From contig NC_092460.1 of assembly GCF_047495875.1 (NCBI RefSeq), positions 12,452,520 to 12,516,519 of the forward strand: DNA of 64,000 bases. The letters run 5' to 3'. The notes below the pieces were generated by a model that saw nothing but the letters and a program-made list of their open reading frames with translations, did not search any database and was not told where the DNA came from. Numbering within the stretch: position 1 is the stretch's first letter; each line of letters starts with the position of its first letter. Both the position numbers and the translations under genes were made by a program. The DNA comes from Pithys albifrons albifrons (taxonomy: Eukaryota > Chordata > Aves > Passeriformes > Thamnophilidae). Of this stretch, positions 46,201 to 59,326 are shown piece by piece.

Positions 46201-49200
46201 CAGTGAGGAAGTGACAGAGACATCCCGCAGGGGAAAACGTCCCGGCCAGCAACGGCAGACCCCAGATCGATCTCGCAGGTCCAGAAGTCGACGTGACAGA
46301 AGGCGTGCGAGATCACCAAGTGCTGGGAGTCGCGGCTCCAGTGAGGAAGTGACAGAGACATCCCGCAGGGGAAAACGTCCCCGCCAGCAACGGCAGACCC
46401 CAGATCGATCTCGCAGGTCCAGAAGTCGACGTGACAGAAGGCGTGCGAGATCACCAAGTGCTGGGAGTCGCGGCTCCAGTGAGGAAGTGACAGAGACATC
46501 CCGCAGGGGAAAACGTCCCGGCCAGCAACGGCAGACCCCAGATCGATCTCGCAGGTCCAGAAGTCGACGTGACAGAAGGCGTGCGAGATCACCAAGTGCT
46601 GGGAGTCGCGGCTCCAGTGAGGAAGTGACAGAGACATCCCGCAGGGGAAAACGTCCCGGCCAGCAACGGCAGACCCCAGATCGATCTCGCAGGTCCAGAA
46701 GTCGACGTGACAGAAGGCGTGCGAGATCACCAAGTGCTGGGAGTCGCGGCTCCAGTGAGGAAGTGACAGAGACATCCCGCAGGGGAAAACGTCCCGGCCA
46801 GCAACGGCAGACCCCAGATCGATCTCGCAGGTCCAGAAGTCGACGTGAAAGAAGGCGTGCGAGATCACCAAGTGCTGGGAGTCGCGGCTCCAGTGAGGAA
46901 GTGACAGAGACATCCCGCAGGGGAAAACGTCCCCGCCAGCAACGGCAGACCCCAGATCGATCTCGCAGGTCCAGAAGTCGACGTGACAGAAGGCGTGCGA
47001 GATCACCAAGTGCTGGGAGTCGCGGCTCCAGTGAGGAAGTGACAGAGACATCCCGCAGGGGAAAACGTCCCCGCCAGCAACGGCAGACCCCAGATCGATC
47101 TCGCAGGTCCAGAAGTCGACGTGACAGAAGGCGTGCGAGATCACCTAGTGCTGGGAGTCGCGGCTCCAGTGAGGAAGTGACAGAGACATCCCGCAGGGGA
47201 AAACGTCCCCGCCAGCAACGGCAGACCCCAGATCGATCTCGCAGGTCCAGAAGTCGACGTGAAAGAAGGCGTGCGAGATCACCAAGTGCTGGGAGTCGCG
47301 GCTCCAGTGAGGAAGTGACAGAGACATCCCGCAGGGGAAAACGTCCCCGCCAGCAACGGCAGACCCCAGATCGATCTCGCAGGTCCAGAAGTCGACGTGA
47401 CAGAAAGCGTGCGAGATCACCAAGTGCTGGGAGTCGCGACTCCAGTGAGGAAGTGACAGAGACATCCCGCAGGGGAAAACGTCCCGGCCAGCAACGGCAG
47501 ACCCCAGATCGATCTCGCAGGTCCAGAAGTCGACGTGAAAGAAGGCGTGCGAGATCACCAAGTGCTGGGAGTCGCGGCTCCAGTGAGGAAGTGACAGAGA
47601 CATCCCGCAGGGGAAAACGTCCCGGCCAGCAACGGCAGACCCCAGATCGATCTCGCAGGTCCAGAAGTCGACGTGACAGAAGGCGTGCGAGATCACCAAG
47701 TGCTGGGAGTCGCGGCTCCAGTGAGGAAGTGACAGAGACATCCCGCAGGGGAAAACGTCCCCGCCAGCAACGGCAGACCCCAGATCGATCTCGCAGGTCC
47801 AGAAGTCGACGTGACAGAAGGCGTGCGAGATCACCAAGTGCTGGGAGTCGCGGCTCCAGTGAGGAAGTGACAGAGACATCCCGCAGGGGAAAACGTCCCG
47901 GCCAGCAACGGCAGACCCCAGATCGATCTCGCAGGTCCAGAAGTCGACGTGACAGAAGGCGTGCGAGATCACCAAGTGCTGGGAGTCGCGGCTCCAGTGA
48001 GGAAGTGACAGAGACATCCCGCAGGGGAAAACGTCCCGGCCAGCAACGGCAGACCCCAGATCGATCTCGCAGGTCCAGAAGTCGACGTGACAGAAGGCGT
48101 GCGAGATCACCAAGTGCTGGGAGTCGCGGCTCCAGTGAGGAAGTGACAGAGACATCCCGCAGGGGAAAACGTCCCGGCCAGCAACGGCAGACCCCAGATC
48201 GATCTCGCAGGTCCAGAAGTCGACGTGAAAGAAGGCGTGCGAGATCACCAAGTGCTGGGAGTCGCGGCTCCAGTGAGGAAGTGACAGAGACATCCCGCAG
48301 GGGAAAACGTCCCCGCCAGCAACGGCAGACCCCAGATCGATCTCGCAGGTCCAGAAGTCGACGTGACAGAAGGCGTGCGAGATCACCAAGTGCTGGGAGT
48401 CGCGGCTCCAGTGAGGAAGTGACAGAGACATCCCGCAGGGGAAAACGTCCCCGCCAGCAACGGCAGACCCCAGATCGATCTCGCAGGTCCAGAAGTCGAC
48501 GTGACAGAAGGCGTGCGAGATCACCTAGTGCTGGGAGTCGCGGCTCCAGTGAGGAAGTGACAGAGACATCCCGCAGGGGAAAACGTCCCCGCCAGCAACG
48601 GCAGACCCCAGATCGATCTCGCAGGTCCAGAAGTCGACGTGAAAGAAGGCGTGCGAGATCACCAAGTGCTGGGAGTCGCGGCTCCAGTGAGGAAGTGACA
48701 GAGACATCCCGCAGGGGAAAACGTCCCCGCCAGCAACGGCAGACCCCAGATCGATCTCGCAGGTCCAGAAGTCGACGTGACAGAAAGCGTGCGAGATCAC
48801 CAAGTGCTGGGAGTCGCGACTCCAGTGATGAAGTGACAGAGACATCCCGCAGGGGAAAACGTCCCCGCCAGCAACGGCAGACCCCAGATCGATCTCGCAG
48901 GTCCAGAAGTCGACGTGACAGAAAGCGTGCGAGATCACCAAGTGCTGGGAGTCGCGGCTCCAGTGAGGAAGTGACAGAGACATCCCGCAGGGGAAAACGT
49001 CCCCGCCTGCGACATCAGACCGCGGATCCATCCAGCCGGTCAAGAAGTCGTCATGACAGAAGCTTTGTAAGACGACCAAGTACTGGGAGCTGCAGGTCCC
49101 GCCAGGAATCGTCAGGGGGATCCCGCAGGCAAAACCGCTCCCTCCAACGTCAAAACTCAGATTCATCCAGCCTATCCAGAAGGCCCCACCCCAGAAGCTG

Positions 49201-49297
49201 CCCGCCTGCACCGAGTGCTGGGAGGCGAAACCGAAGGGAGAACACGTTGGGAACATCCCGCAGGCGACACCACTCCCGCCAGCAGGGTCGTTCCTGA
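43208..49297 (+). CDS. PHF7: PHF7-like PHD/RING protein with longer RS-repeat tail (PHF7L-A2)
   Basis: Same nine exons as the first copy: 43208-43250, 43588-43679, 43765-43866, 44023-44147, 44225-44387, 44474-44580, 44761-44874, 45028-45146 and 45318-49297. Together they encode 1614 residues. The PHD and RING-like modules are unchanged in their Cys/His ligands. Differences from the first copy are few in the folded part (for example Leu to Pro after VEAT in exon 5). The tail has eight more 46-residue units. Intact splice sites and frames in both A copies, next to wrecked B copies, suggest that the A form is kept by selection; this is inference. The tail resembles SR-protein RS domains and, loosely, protamines in composition, so nucleic-acid binding is plausible but unproven. 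Confidence 0.85.
45847..49020 (+). repeat. 138-bp coding minisatellite (23 units) in PHF7L-A2
   Basis: Twenty-three units of 138 bp from CCCAGATCG at 45847. Units 3-12 and 13-22 show the same order of variants (G/R before QQ, D/E after SRR, DRKR, and the rare GSRDSS at the end), so a ten-unit block is duplicated. Older degenerate units flank the array. Confidence 0.97.
46123..48882 (+). repeat. Higher-order repeat, two copies of 1380 bp
   Basis: 46123-47502 and 47503-48882 carry identical ten-unit variant strings. A rare CACCTAGTG variant (CACCAAGTG in most units) occurs at 47142 and again exactly 1380 bp later. Confidence 0.9.
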
Positions 49298-49450
49298 AAT
49301 CCATGCAGCCAGTCAAGACGTTGCCCTGGTTCCCGAAATCCACGCAGCCAGTCAAGACCTTGCCCTGACAGAAGACGTGAGAACACAAAGTGACAGGAGT
49401 TGTGCTCACCAGTGGGACGGTGAGACAGGGACTCACCACTGGCAGGCACC

Positions 49451-50072
49451 ATGTTAGAGGGCAAGGAGGAAGCCCCCGGAGTGAGTGACCCAGATGAGAC
49501 CAAAGTTCCCCTCCCACAGCCGGGCAGAGGGGCTGTCAGGATGGCCAGTGCAGGGCTGGAAGTGGTGGCAGGGGAGGCAGGAGCCATCCAGCCATCCCGG
49601 GGCTGGGGCCCTCCTTTCCTCAGCAAGCCAGGCCCAGCTGGGGCAGGAGGCACCTGCTGGGACACCTGTGCCCACAATGGCCCATCCTCTCCAAGGCCTC
49701 CAGCCCTGTCCTTCATCCAGGCAGTCACAGAGCAGCCCTTGGAGTCAATCCCACAGCCCCGCAGAGGTGCCATTCCTGGTTCCATTGACTCTCGCCCTTC
49801 CAGCATGCCTGCTGTGTAAACGATCAGATGCTTACCCAGATATCTGCAGGAAAAAACTTGAGATGGGCACTGTGGCCACATGTTCTTCATGCTGAATTGC
49901 TCCATGGGCTCCCTCCAGCTTTCCAACACACAGTCCCTGCCTCACTGTCTTTACGAGCACATTGTCTTTGGCCAATCGCCTTTATCAGCAAGAGAACGAT
50001 TGGACAGGACTCCTGGCCTTTCTCCCCCCAAGCAATACCCTACTTGTTCTCAACTGGGTGGCCCAAAACTGA
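49451..50072 (+). pseudogene. Broken PHF7-like 5' fragment, second period
   Basis: Copy of 7663-8284 with the same lost splice donor (GT to AT at about 49494) and the same indels in the exon-2-like stretch. It runs into NOL8 sequence at about 50073. Confidence 0.8.
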
Positions 50073-53000
50073 AGACCCCAAAACTGCTTTCCTAAAAGAT
50101 GACGATGAATGTAAGCAATAAAGGCAGAATGTGAAGCTAATACATGTGAGAACAGGAAGACAGGCCTTCTGGAAGATAAGGAGCTTTGTCTTCATGCTGC
50201 TGCTTCAAAGGAACCTACAAGAGACAAACAGGAACAGGACAACCAGAGGAGGCTGGCGGCTCTGGAGGAGAGACACAGGGAGAGAGAACTCCGGAAGAAA
50301 CTCATTCAAGGAGCACTTTCGAATCTGGTAATTACACTCACAACTTTTATCTGAATAGTCCAGAGTACAAGGAAAAGGGTAATTAATGTATGTGAATTAA
50401 GATTCCTAAAAATCATAGTCTGGATTTTCTGATACATTGCCAGTTTTGAGTATATATAAAATCCTGCATACCTCGTCCCTGGAATGCCTCTGGAGTTGCA
50501 GGAGGAATAGCAGAGGTCATGGAAACACCTTTTAGATACTTCTGTATGACTGCAGCAAGTACTTGCTGTGTTTGACCTGACATTTCCCCCTTTTCTAGGA
50601 CGGCCAGCCAGCAGGGAAGCACAAACACATCCTATTCGATTCAGACACGGAAAATGAGACGTTGAAAAAAGACGCAAGTTTGGGAAATATGCCTGGAGAA
50701 GTAAGTGTGATTAGGCAAAAGCCCTGTGTGACCATGCCTTTTGTTCTGAAGATTAGATTTCCTAGTGAAGTGCCAGAGAAATGTAGGTAAGTTTTGAATT
50801 AACATCAGACAGGTTTGAAAGAACTTAACCATTCATCTGAGAAAGCTTGAGAGCTTGGAGAATTTGGAAGGAGTTTGAGATTGGTATAGAAGGTATTCTA
50901 ACTTAGAAGAGAAAGAACTTCTGTATAATTAGTGTTGAAATTCCTCTGCTTTTAGGCAAAGGCTGGGGAGGAGATTGGGCTTGAGCAGTACAGAAGTATT
51001 CTGCTCTTTCTGAGACTGGATGAACTGCTAAGGCAGTATCTTGTTTTTGTTGAGCTCCAAAGAACTGTGTAAGGCTTCGTCTTTACTATCATTAGCAGAC
51101 TCCTCATGATTTTACTGCCATGGTTTAGTACAATTTAATACTTTTTTTTTCTCAAATAGAACTTCTTACCTATGACATTTTTTAATCGCATCTCTGCTAA
51201 AACTTTAAAGCATTGGGTTTGCTTTTGTTGGGATTTTTCCTTGTAATTGTAGTGAGATTAGGACCATTATCGTTATTTAGCCATTGATATTTTTAAGACG
51301 ATCTTCCTACCTTTTATGTGGATATTTTTCCTGTGGTCAAATTGAACAATCATAATTTTAATTTTATAATTATAAACCAGAATTGCACAAGGTGTGTATA
51401 CAAGGTAAGATTGGCAGTAGATTGATCAGTGCTGGAAATGCACAGGGTTGTGCAGGAAATCCACTTTTTAAGGTAAACTGGAAAGTACACGCACAAAATT
51501 GGTACTGATTTATATTGTCAGATGTTAATAACCTCCTCCTTTTGTTTTTCCTTTTTGTTTAACAAAGGATAAATCTGCTCCCAAGCCTTCAGGCAAACTG
51601 TTTGAGAGCAACGAGAACGAGCAAGACAACACGGACGATGAACGATTCATAATTTAACCACAGTTTGAAGGCTAAGCTGGGGAAGAAGTGAGTGAACCCA
51701 TCACTGGAATTTAGTTTTCCTCTGAGAGTCTATAGGGCCACTTCAGAGGAACAGAACTGGTAGGCTTGTATTATTGCTGAGTATGGTTTTTATCAATTTA
51801 CAATAGAATTCCCTTCAACAGAGGAAAGAGTGGCCATGGAGGAAATAATGTGTGGTGTTATCTTTGTATCCAAAGAAATTCCTGGAGAAGGCCCCAGGAG
51901 CTAAAAATTGTTGGTATGTTCTCATTAAGTCTGAAAAAAAGGGGATTGAACGTTGCTGATTTCCTCCTCCAGTGCTTAAGAGCACTTGTTTCATTTGTTT
52001 AGCTCCTGAGGCTGCAGTCCCGATTTGGCACCGATGAAAGATTCCGCATGGACGCCCGATTCCTGGAGAGTGACAGTGAGGAGGAAGGTAAAGCTGCCCA
52101 TACTTCCTGGTTACTGGTAGTAATGGAGCCATATCATGGAGCTTCAGCTTTTGAAGCACCTTATGGCCTCCTTTGGCTTCTTTGGTGATCCCTTAAAAGA
52201 AAACCACCCACCTCTGCTGTGGCTCTGCATGGGAAACACCAGGGGTGGCTGTGCTTTCTTAAAGGTGTATGCTGCAAAAGTATTTGGAACAGCTGAGTGA
52301 GGCACATGTGCCTAATAAAACAACATTTGAGACTATTTTTAATACAGCATGATATCAGAATGTGTTTATCCACATTGAAAAACTGGGTAAGCGGTGACTT
52401 AGAAAAACCCCCTTTTGGATCATTATATTCATTTAAACTGTTTGTTTTGTAGCCATCCTGCAGCCTGTGGCTGATTTGGCAGTCTTAAGTAGGGTCATTT
52501 TTTTTCTTTAGCAGCAGAAGGCAGAAAAGCTGAAAATAGAAAAAGTTTGAATATCCACCCCCAAGAAAAAGAAATTAACCCAGTTTTCAGGATTCAATTT
52601 CTTTCTGAAACTTAAATTTAGCCTCACTCTGCTATTCCCTTCATTGCTTTCATGTGATCTTCTGTAGAGTATCAGCAGTGGCAGAGGGGTTGCAGTTACA
52701 TGACAGCTGCAGGAAACATGTTAAATACCTGATCTGGCCTTCACATGAAATAGATGCCCAGAACTGTTCTAACCCAAGATTTTCTACAGTGCAAGGCACA
52801 AAGTCTCTGAGTAGCTTTTAGATAAAGGAAGTGATGTGTTGATAGACGTGAGCTCAGCTAGTACTGTAGTGATACTATGCATCAAATATCACAGGCTTAG
52901 CAGGGAAAATATAATGTATTTCTTGTTATCTTAGCAGAGACAAAGAGCTTGAAGGCAGATGAGGAAGACGAACTTGCTGCAGAGAAAAAGAAAACTCTGC

Positions 53001-56000
53001 AGATACTGGGAAGCCTCTTGAACATCAACCTGGAACAGCCTAAGCCAAGTAAAACAGCAACAAGTGCCAAGAAATTCAAGTATGAATCATCTGCCATCAG
53101 TGAAGGAGTTTTAGGGAGGCTTAAGTTTTGCCGGTGTTTTCTAACCAAAATTTCTGCCTAGATGGCTGAGGAAAGTACTTCCTTTCTTGTGTGTATTTGA
53201 AGTCAGTATTTAATGGAATTCCCAGGCACTGACTAGCAGGGACTTTCTAAATGTCAATTACATTTTGGAGAGTTTTTGGTGAAGAAGCCAATTTGAATTT
53301 GTATCCTACTGTAAAGGTTTGGGGTAGCTTTCATTTGAGCCTTTAGAGTGTCTCATGGTTTCTCTTTGCCTTTCTATTTTCTTAGAGACATTAATGCCCT
53401 CCGTTACGATCCCACCAGACAGGACCACGCAGTTTTTGAAAGGAAACCAAGTACTACAGAAAAGGAGAGGTAATATTACAGCTTGGTAACTATAGTTGTG
53501 ATGTTTCTCCCCTTAGAGAGAAGCCTATGGCAGCAGACTGAGTTTGAAACTACGCAGACTGCTATTTTCTCTTTAGTCCTCCCTGTGATTGCGGAAATCA
53601 ATATACAATAGGAATTGTGAGCACTAAAACCGGCATGCAGTGTCATCTTTTCTTTGTAGTCCATCTACTCTCTGCATGCCATTTTCTGTCCTCACTGAAG
53701 GTGAGAAAGGTCAAGTCATGGACTTGAAGATTTGAGAAGTTTTCAAGAGACAAGTTTATTAGCTCTTATCCTGTGAAAAGGCATATTAGCTCTTAACATT
53801 TCTTTTGCCAGAAGAGAAATCTGTCCTAAGTATCTTCATTTATGAACTACCACATGTTAAGTGAAAAGTCCCTTAATGATGTGGGTAATAAAAAGGAGGC
53901 TTGTTCCTGCCTTTAGAATCAAAGCTCGATGTTTCCCCTGCACTGCTCTCTCCCTTAAAAGTGAACTCCTCATCAATGTGCATGGCTGAGTTTAGGAAAA
54001 CATCAAGAGCCAGGTGGCTCTTTCTTTTAAAAACAGCTGTGTTGTGTTACTGTCCTCCAACTATCCCATTTCAGTAAAGCTAAAAGGAAGAAGAAGAAGA
54101 AAGAAGAGAGTGAGAAACTGCCTCAAGTGTCTGAAGAAGTCTATTATGATATTGCTGCTGATTTAAAAGACTTATTTGGATCTTCAAAGAGCCAATCAGA
54201 GAAACGTGAGGAAATACCCTGGGACAAAGATGATGCAGAGGTCTCTGCCCCACCTGACCATTTGGAACCTGTCTCTGGGAATAACACAGCTCAGGAGCCG
54301 AGTGGTTTCAAGTTTTCCTTCTTTGGAGACACAGAGAAGTCAGGTGTAAAAGAAGGTAAGAGCAGGACAGTGCAATTTCTAGTGAATGGCTCATGTCAGG
54401 CACTGTGCAGGACTACGGTGCCTAGGAATTCAGAATCCAGGGCATTTTCAGAGGCAAAAGTGAGTAATGAGGCAGAATCATTATGATCTTCAGTTACACT
54501 TGCCAGGATTGTGGTAGCTCAGCTTGCGCCCCAGGAATCTTGAAAGGGATGTTTTGAGAAAGAACGATTATTTATTTGTTTTTTTTAAACAGTGATGGAC
54601 GTTGTTGTCATCCCCTACATTTCTCAGACAGGGAAAAAGGTGATATGCCAAGTCAAAGTTTCATACAACCCAACAAGATTTGAAATCAAAGGTGTGTTAA
54701 TGGAGTAATGTGAGCAAAAGCAAATCCGGAGTTGACACCAAGAACATTCAAGATTGCTTTATTATTTACTTAATTTTCTTATTGTACCTTTAGAAAATTG
54801 AAACTGCACGACCCATGACTATAGGGGATATAAGTGTTACACACTCAAGATTAAAACATACTGAATTAAGTCAGTCAGTAAGGTAGGAGACAAAACAAAC
54901 CATGTGAAGTTAAATGAAAGATTTAAAACAAAAGAAACCAGAAAAAACCAAGCCCCCCACATTTTTACTGACTTTCAGAAAGGATTCAGTGTTCTGAATG
55001 CACTAATGAAGGTTTCAGGATATGAAAGAGACCCCCAGAACAAAGTGAAAAATACCTGAGCCGAGACGTAGTTCAGAAAGCCCAAGAGGGGAGGTTTCCA
55101 TCCTTCTTAAATCTGCTTTTCCAATGTAAGTTCTTCACTGGGAAGTAGGGTTTTTTGCTGGCAAGTAGAGGAATAATCTGATTTTTTATTTCAATTGTGA
55201 TAATCTTGCAGAGCCCTACATCCTTGAAACAATAAAACCTGCAAAAGTCACATGGCAAGAAGATCCACGTTTCCAGGACAGCAGTTCTGAGGATGATGAT
55301 GAGCCAGAGGCATCAGAAATTGAAAAGGATCAAGAAATGCAAGTTGTATTTGTTTTCTATTTGGTTGTAGTAATTTGCTGCTGTGAGAATATTAATAGCA
55401 GCACTCAGGTCCTGGGAAACTGCTGTCTTCATTCCACATCTCTGAGCAACAGAAGTTATCCTGGAAAACCATTCCTTGCTGCACAGAGTGTAACAGTGAA
55501 ACATCCCAACAGCCCATTTGCTTTGACCTTGAGTATAAAAATATGAAAGCTGAGTTTGTGGTTGAACACTGGAGAAATTAAGTGGGTAATTTTGGTTCAA
55601 CCCAAACCAGTTTTGGTTTGGCCAAAAGTCAGAGACGTAGTAAATTTTCTTTTATAAAAGGGTCTTTTTTATAGGAGACCGTATTTGGTTACTGTGGAGG
55701 AATGTTCTTCCATGCATTCTGTTTCTCTGAAGCACTACAGCTTTAACTTGCATTAATGGAATTTGACAGTAACTTTCTTGATGTTAAAGTTTCCTTGTGT
55801 TTGTCCAGGTTTCTTTGCTTGCCACAAAGAGAAAGTACAAGATTTTTCTTCTTCTCCAAAGATGATGAACGACTGAGAGGTACAACAGAACTTACTCACT
55901 GTCACTCCTTTTTTGGTTTCTTTCAAAAGTCTTACTGAAAGTCAGGGAAGAAGTCCTGTCTAGTTATTTGTTCTGTAACACAGGTGAGAGGTTTAAGGAA

Positions 56001-57429
56001 AAAAATAAATTGCAAGTTTTCATTCGTATTTGTGGTCTAAATTGAGGTAGAATCCCATGACAAACTGCTGGTAACAAAAACGCTGACCATCTGTCTTGCT
56101 TCCATTTTTTTCAGAGAATTGCCTAATATGTACCTGGCCTTTTAGGGCTTACCAAAAAAAAATCACAAATGCCTTTCAGGCATATATATCATCATTAATT
56201 TTTTCCTCTCCTTCTGGTGTTACTATTCATAGTGTTGAATATTCTTATTAGCCACTTATGTCCACATCGTTCTTGATTCTAATTAATGTGGATTTTTTTT
56301 TCTTCTGAATATAGTGAATTTTGTATTTAAAACCAAACAAAACAGCAGCAAACATTCACAGCCTCGAATGGTTCCACAGACCACAACAAGAATTGCTTGT
56401 GGTATCTTATGCAGTAACTTATCAAGACAGTCTTAAATAATGTTTTTTTCTTGAGACATATGAGGTAACGGTCATGAACTGTCTTGCTGTGTTCATACAA
56501 TTAGTGCACTGAAATCTTCCAGCCTGTCTGATTTACAGGCCCTGTTGAAAGTGAGACCTCAGTCCTCAGCAGGCATGAATTTTCTTGGGAGATGTGGGGT
56601 AATGGTGCTGAGCTCTTAATGAAACAGGTGCAATTTCACTGCAGTTCCTATCTTGGCATATTAACTGCTGCTGCCTTTTGTTTTTTTTAGTACACAGGGC
56701 AGTAGTTCAGAGCATTTCTGTTGGAGCCAATCATGTTGTGGGGGATAAGAGATTATGAATGATAGGAAGAATATGAAGAATAGACCTTCTGACTTGATTG
56801 CTGTCTTGCTCATGAGTTTTACAAACAGCAGCATTTTCAGAAGTGTTTAAGGAAATCAATTTGTTCTTTTTTGGGCAGAGGGCCCAAAGTTATTTTGTAG
56901 ATCAGTGGATCTCAGTGAAGAACAAGATGGTTGGGAAGATAGACGAAGATTATTGATTGAGGTGAGTATTTAACATCTCTTCCTTGGTAACTGTGGGCAT
57001 GAGGAGGGAACACGGCTGCTTATTTGCATGAAGAATTAAGTTCAGGACCTCTAGAAAGGCTGGCAATTTTGTAATTGCCGAGGAACTAAACTTCTGTAGT
57101 ATAAAAGTGTGCATAACACCATGTTATGATGTCCCGTCAGGTAAATTAGTGAATCTCTGTAATGTACAGGACCAGTTACTTAAGTGTATGTAAAGATACA
57201 GGTGAATTTAGAAACTTGTATTAATCATTATTATTTTATTCATAATTTTATGTTATATTTTATATATTTTCAGGAATGCCAGAAGAAGCTTGAAAGTTTC
57301 CCAGAAGTTAATGAAAAGGCATATATCATGTACATATACATATATACATACATCTCTATACACAGACATATACACATACACCTATATACATGTATACAGA
57401 TGTATACAAATACATGTAGATATACATAG
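50073..57429 (+). pseudogene. NOL8: psi-NOL8, second period
   Basis: Same structure and lesions as 8285-15555, including the in-frame TAA (51655-51657) and the deletion in the last exon. It starts at the same internal point of the large exon. The last exon (from 57274) differs: it lacks the short repeated stretch of the first copy and stays open through the microsatellite to 57429, giving a Tyr/Ile/Thr/His-rich end. A few substitutions are private to this copy (for example an Arg for Gln near 50293). Confidence 0.88.
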
Positions 57430-57968
57430 ACATATAGACACAGACATATATATGTATAAACATAAATACATATGTAAACATATTATACATATATACACAT
57501 ACTTAGGCATAAATAGACATACATATATACTTATATATGCATGTCTGTATACATAAATCTAAACATATAGAAATAGACACATGTGCATTCTCCTATATAT
57601 GTATCTATACATATACACATATACACACACATATATACATATCATACATATATACACACATATATATACATGTACATACATATATACACACATAAACACA
57701 CACATATATATACATAGACCTATATACCTATATACATACTATACATATACACACACACATACATGCATGTACAATTTTGCACACATACATATATACACAC
57801 ACATACATATAGTCATATACACATATATACTCATTCACATACATATATACACATGTAGACATAAATACACATATGTACACATATACATACATACATATAC
57901 ATATATACATATATATGCATGGTATTCAATAAAGGGTTTTATATATATACATATATATATATGTATTA
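57318..57968. repeat. TA/CA-rich microsatellite, second period
   Basis: Copy of 15530-16195, about 650 bp of ACATAT-like runs, nearly identical to the first. Confidence 0.92.
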
Positions 57969-57974
57969 TGTCTA

Positions 57975-58303
57975 CCTAGGCCTCTGCTGCCAAGTGTCTC
58001 CAAGCCCTCCTGGGCACCTGCTGCCAGGCCCAGCCTGGCCCTAGCCCAGGGGTACCCGAGTGTTTTGACTCTTACCTATGTCCAGAGCAGCACAGCTGCC
58101 ACATTCCCAGCTGGTTGTGCTGTCCCTTAGGCCGAAGCAGCGTCTGTGAGTGCCCTTGGCAGCACAGGAGCATTTCCCAGGGCCTGGGGAAGCATGGCTC
58201 TCTGACAGGGAAAAGGAAAACTGATGAGCTCCGTCTGCCCTGGCATCAGGAAGGTACAGGGTGTCCCTGCCCTTTCCCCTGTGCCGTTTCCATCCTGTTC
58301 TGC
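57975..58303 (-). pseudogene. Inverted PHF7-like relic, second period
   Basis: Copy of 16202-16530, with intron 6 joined directly to exon 8 on the minus strand. Confidence 0.75.
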
Positions 58304-59326
58304 TGTTGATACGTTCTCTGACTGACTTACTGTTATTTTGCCTGCATGCTTTTCTCTGTTCCAAGGGTACACTTTAAAATGCTCAAGATTGATTACCATA
58401 GGAGTGAGGGGTTCATCAGACCCGCTGTTAACCCCATCAATCCCAACAAAAGCCACTGCTGTCCCCTCACCTACCCATCCATTCACTCCAGCATAGAAGG
58501 CTATGAGACTGTCAAGCATGATTTTTCCTTTTATTCCACCAGCTTAGAGATGACATTCAGGATGATGTCATCTTCCTAGGGAAGGAGGTGACACCGATGG
58601 GCCTGGCATTTCCTAGCTCCTTCTTGCTGCCCTGTTCAGAGACTGGAGTGATGTTGGCTTTTCCCAGTCTCGGGCACCTCTGCTGGGGAATCACCTTCCC
58701 TGGCCTGCTGGCAGTGTTCCCCATGCCAGGGGCAGGAGCAGAGATTCCCCTTGGCCAGGGCTGGAGCCCTGGAGTGGCACTGCTTGAACGGCATTTTCGT
58801 CCAACAGTGCCAACCTCGCTGGCCGCCCCAGGGCCTGGCATTTGCCCCTGCGCTTGCTGCAGCAGCAGCCGCCCTGACTCTGTGGCAACGGAGGGCTCGG
58901 GACCTGCCTTGGACCCTCGGCTGCTGAGGGGCTGCCTCACAGTGGGTGGTGGGGGGCTGAGGCCAACCCCGCCCATATTCCAGGTGCACGTGGCTTATGT
59001 CTCAGTGGCCAATGTGACCTGTGGGGCCAAGGGTACAAAGGCAACTCTGGGTTCAGGCCACCTGACAACGGGAGGAGAAGGAAGAGGAGGATAGAGCTGC
59101 CCAGGGAGAGCCTCACAGTTTCAGGCTCTCAGCCTGTGCTGCAACCTCACCCACGTCACACCTCTCAGAATCAGCAAAGGAGCATCTCAAGGTGACTGTG
59201 GTGTTCCTTGACTGGACAAGAGAAGGGGGAGAGGGGCAGAAGCCTCTCTCCTAATTCAGAGCCAGCGGAGAAGAGTGGAGCAGACCTCAGTGTTCCAGTG
59301 TCAGGGTCTGACCGCTGAGACGCACC
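58304..59326 (+). promoter_or_regulatory. Upstream region of PHF7L-B2
   Basis: Copy of 16531-17578 without the 25-bp tandem duplication. No gene is recognised; the last 400 bp are related to the PHF7L-A promoter. Confidence 0.45.
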
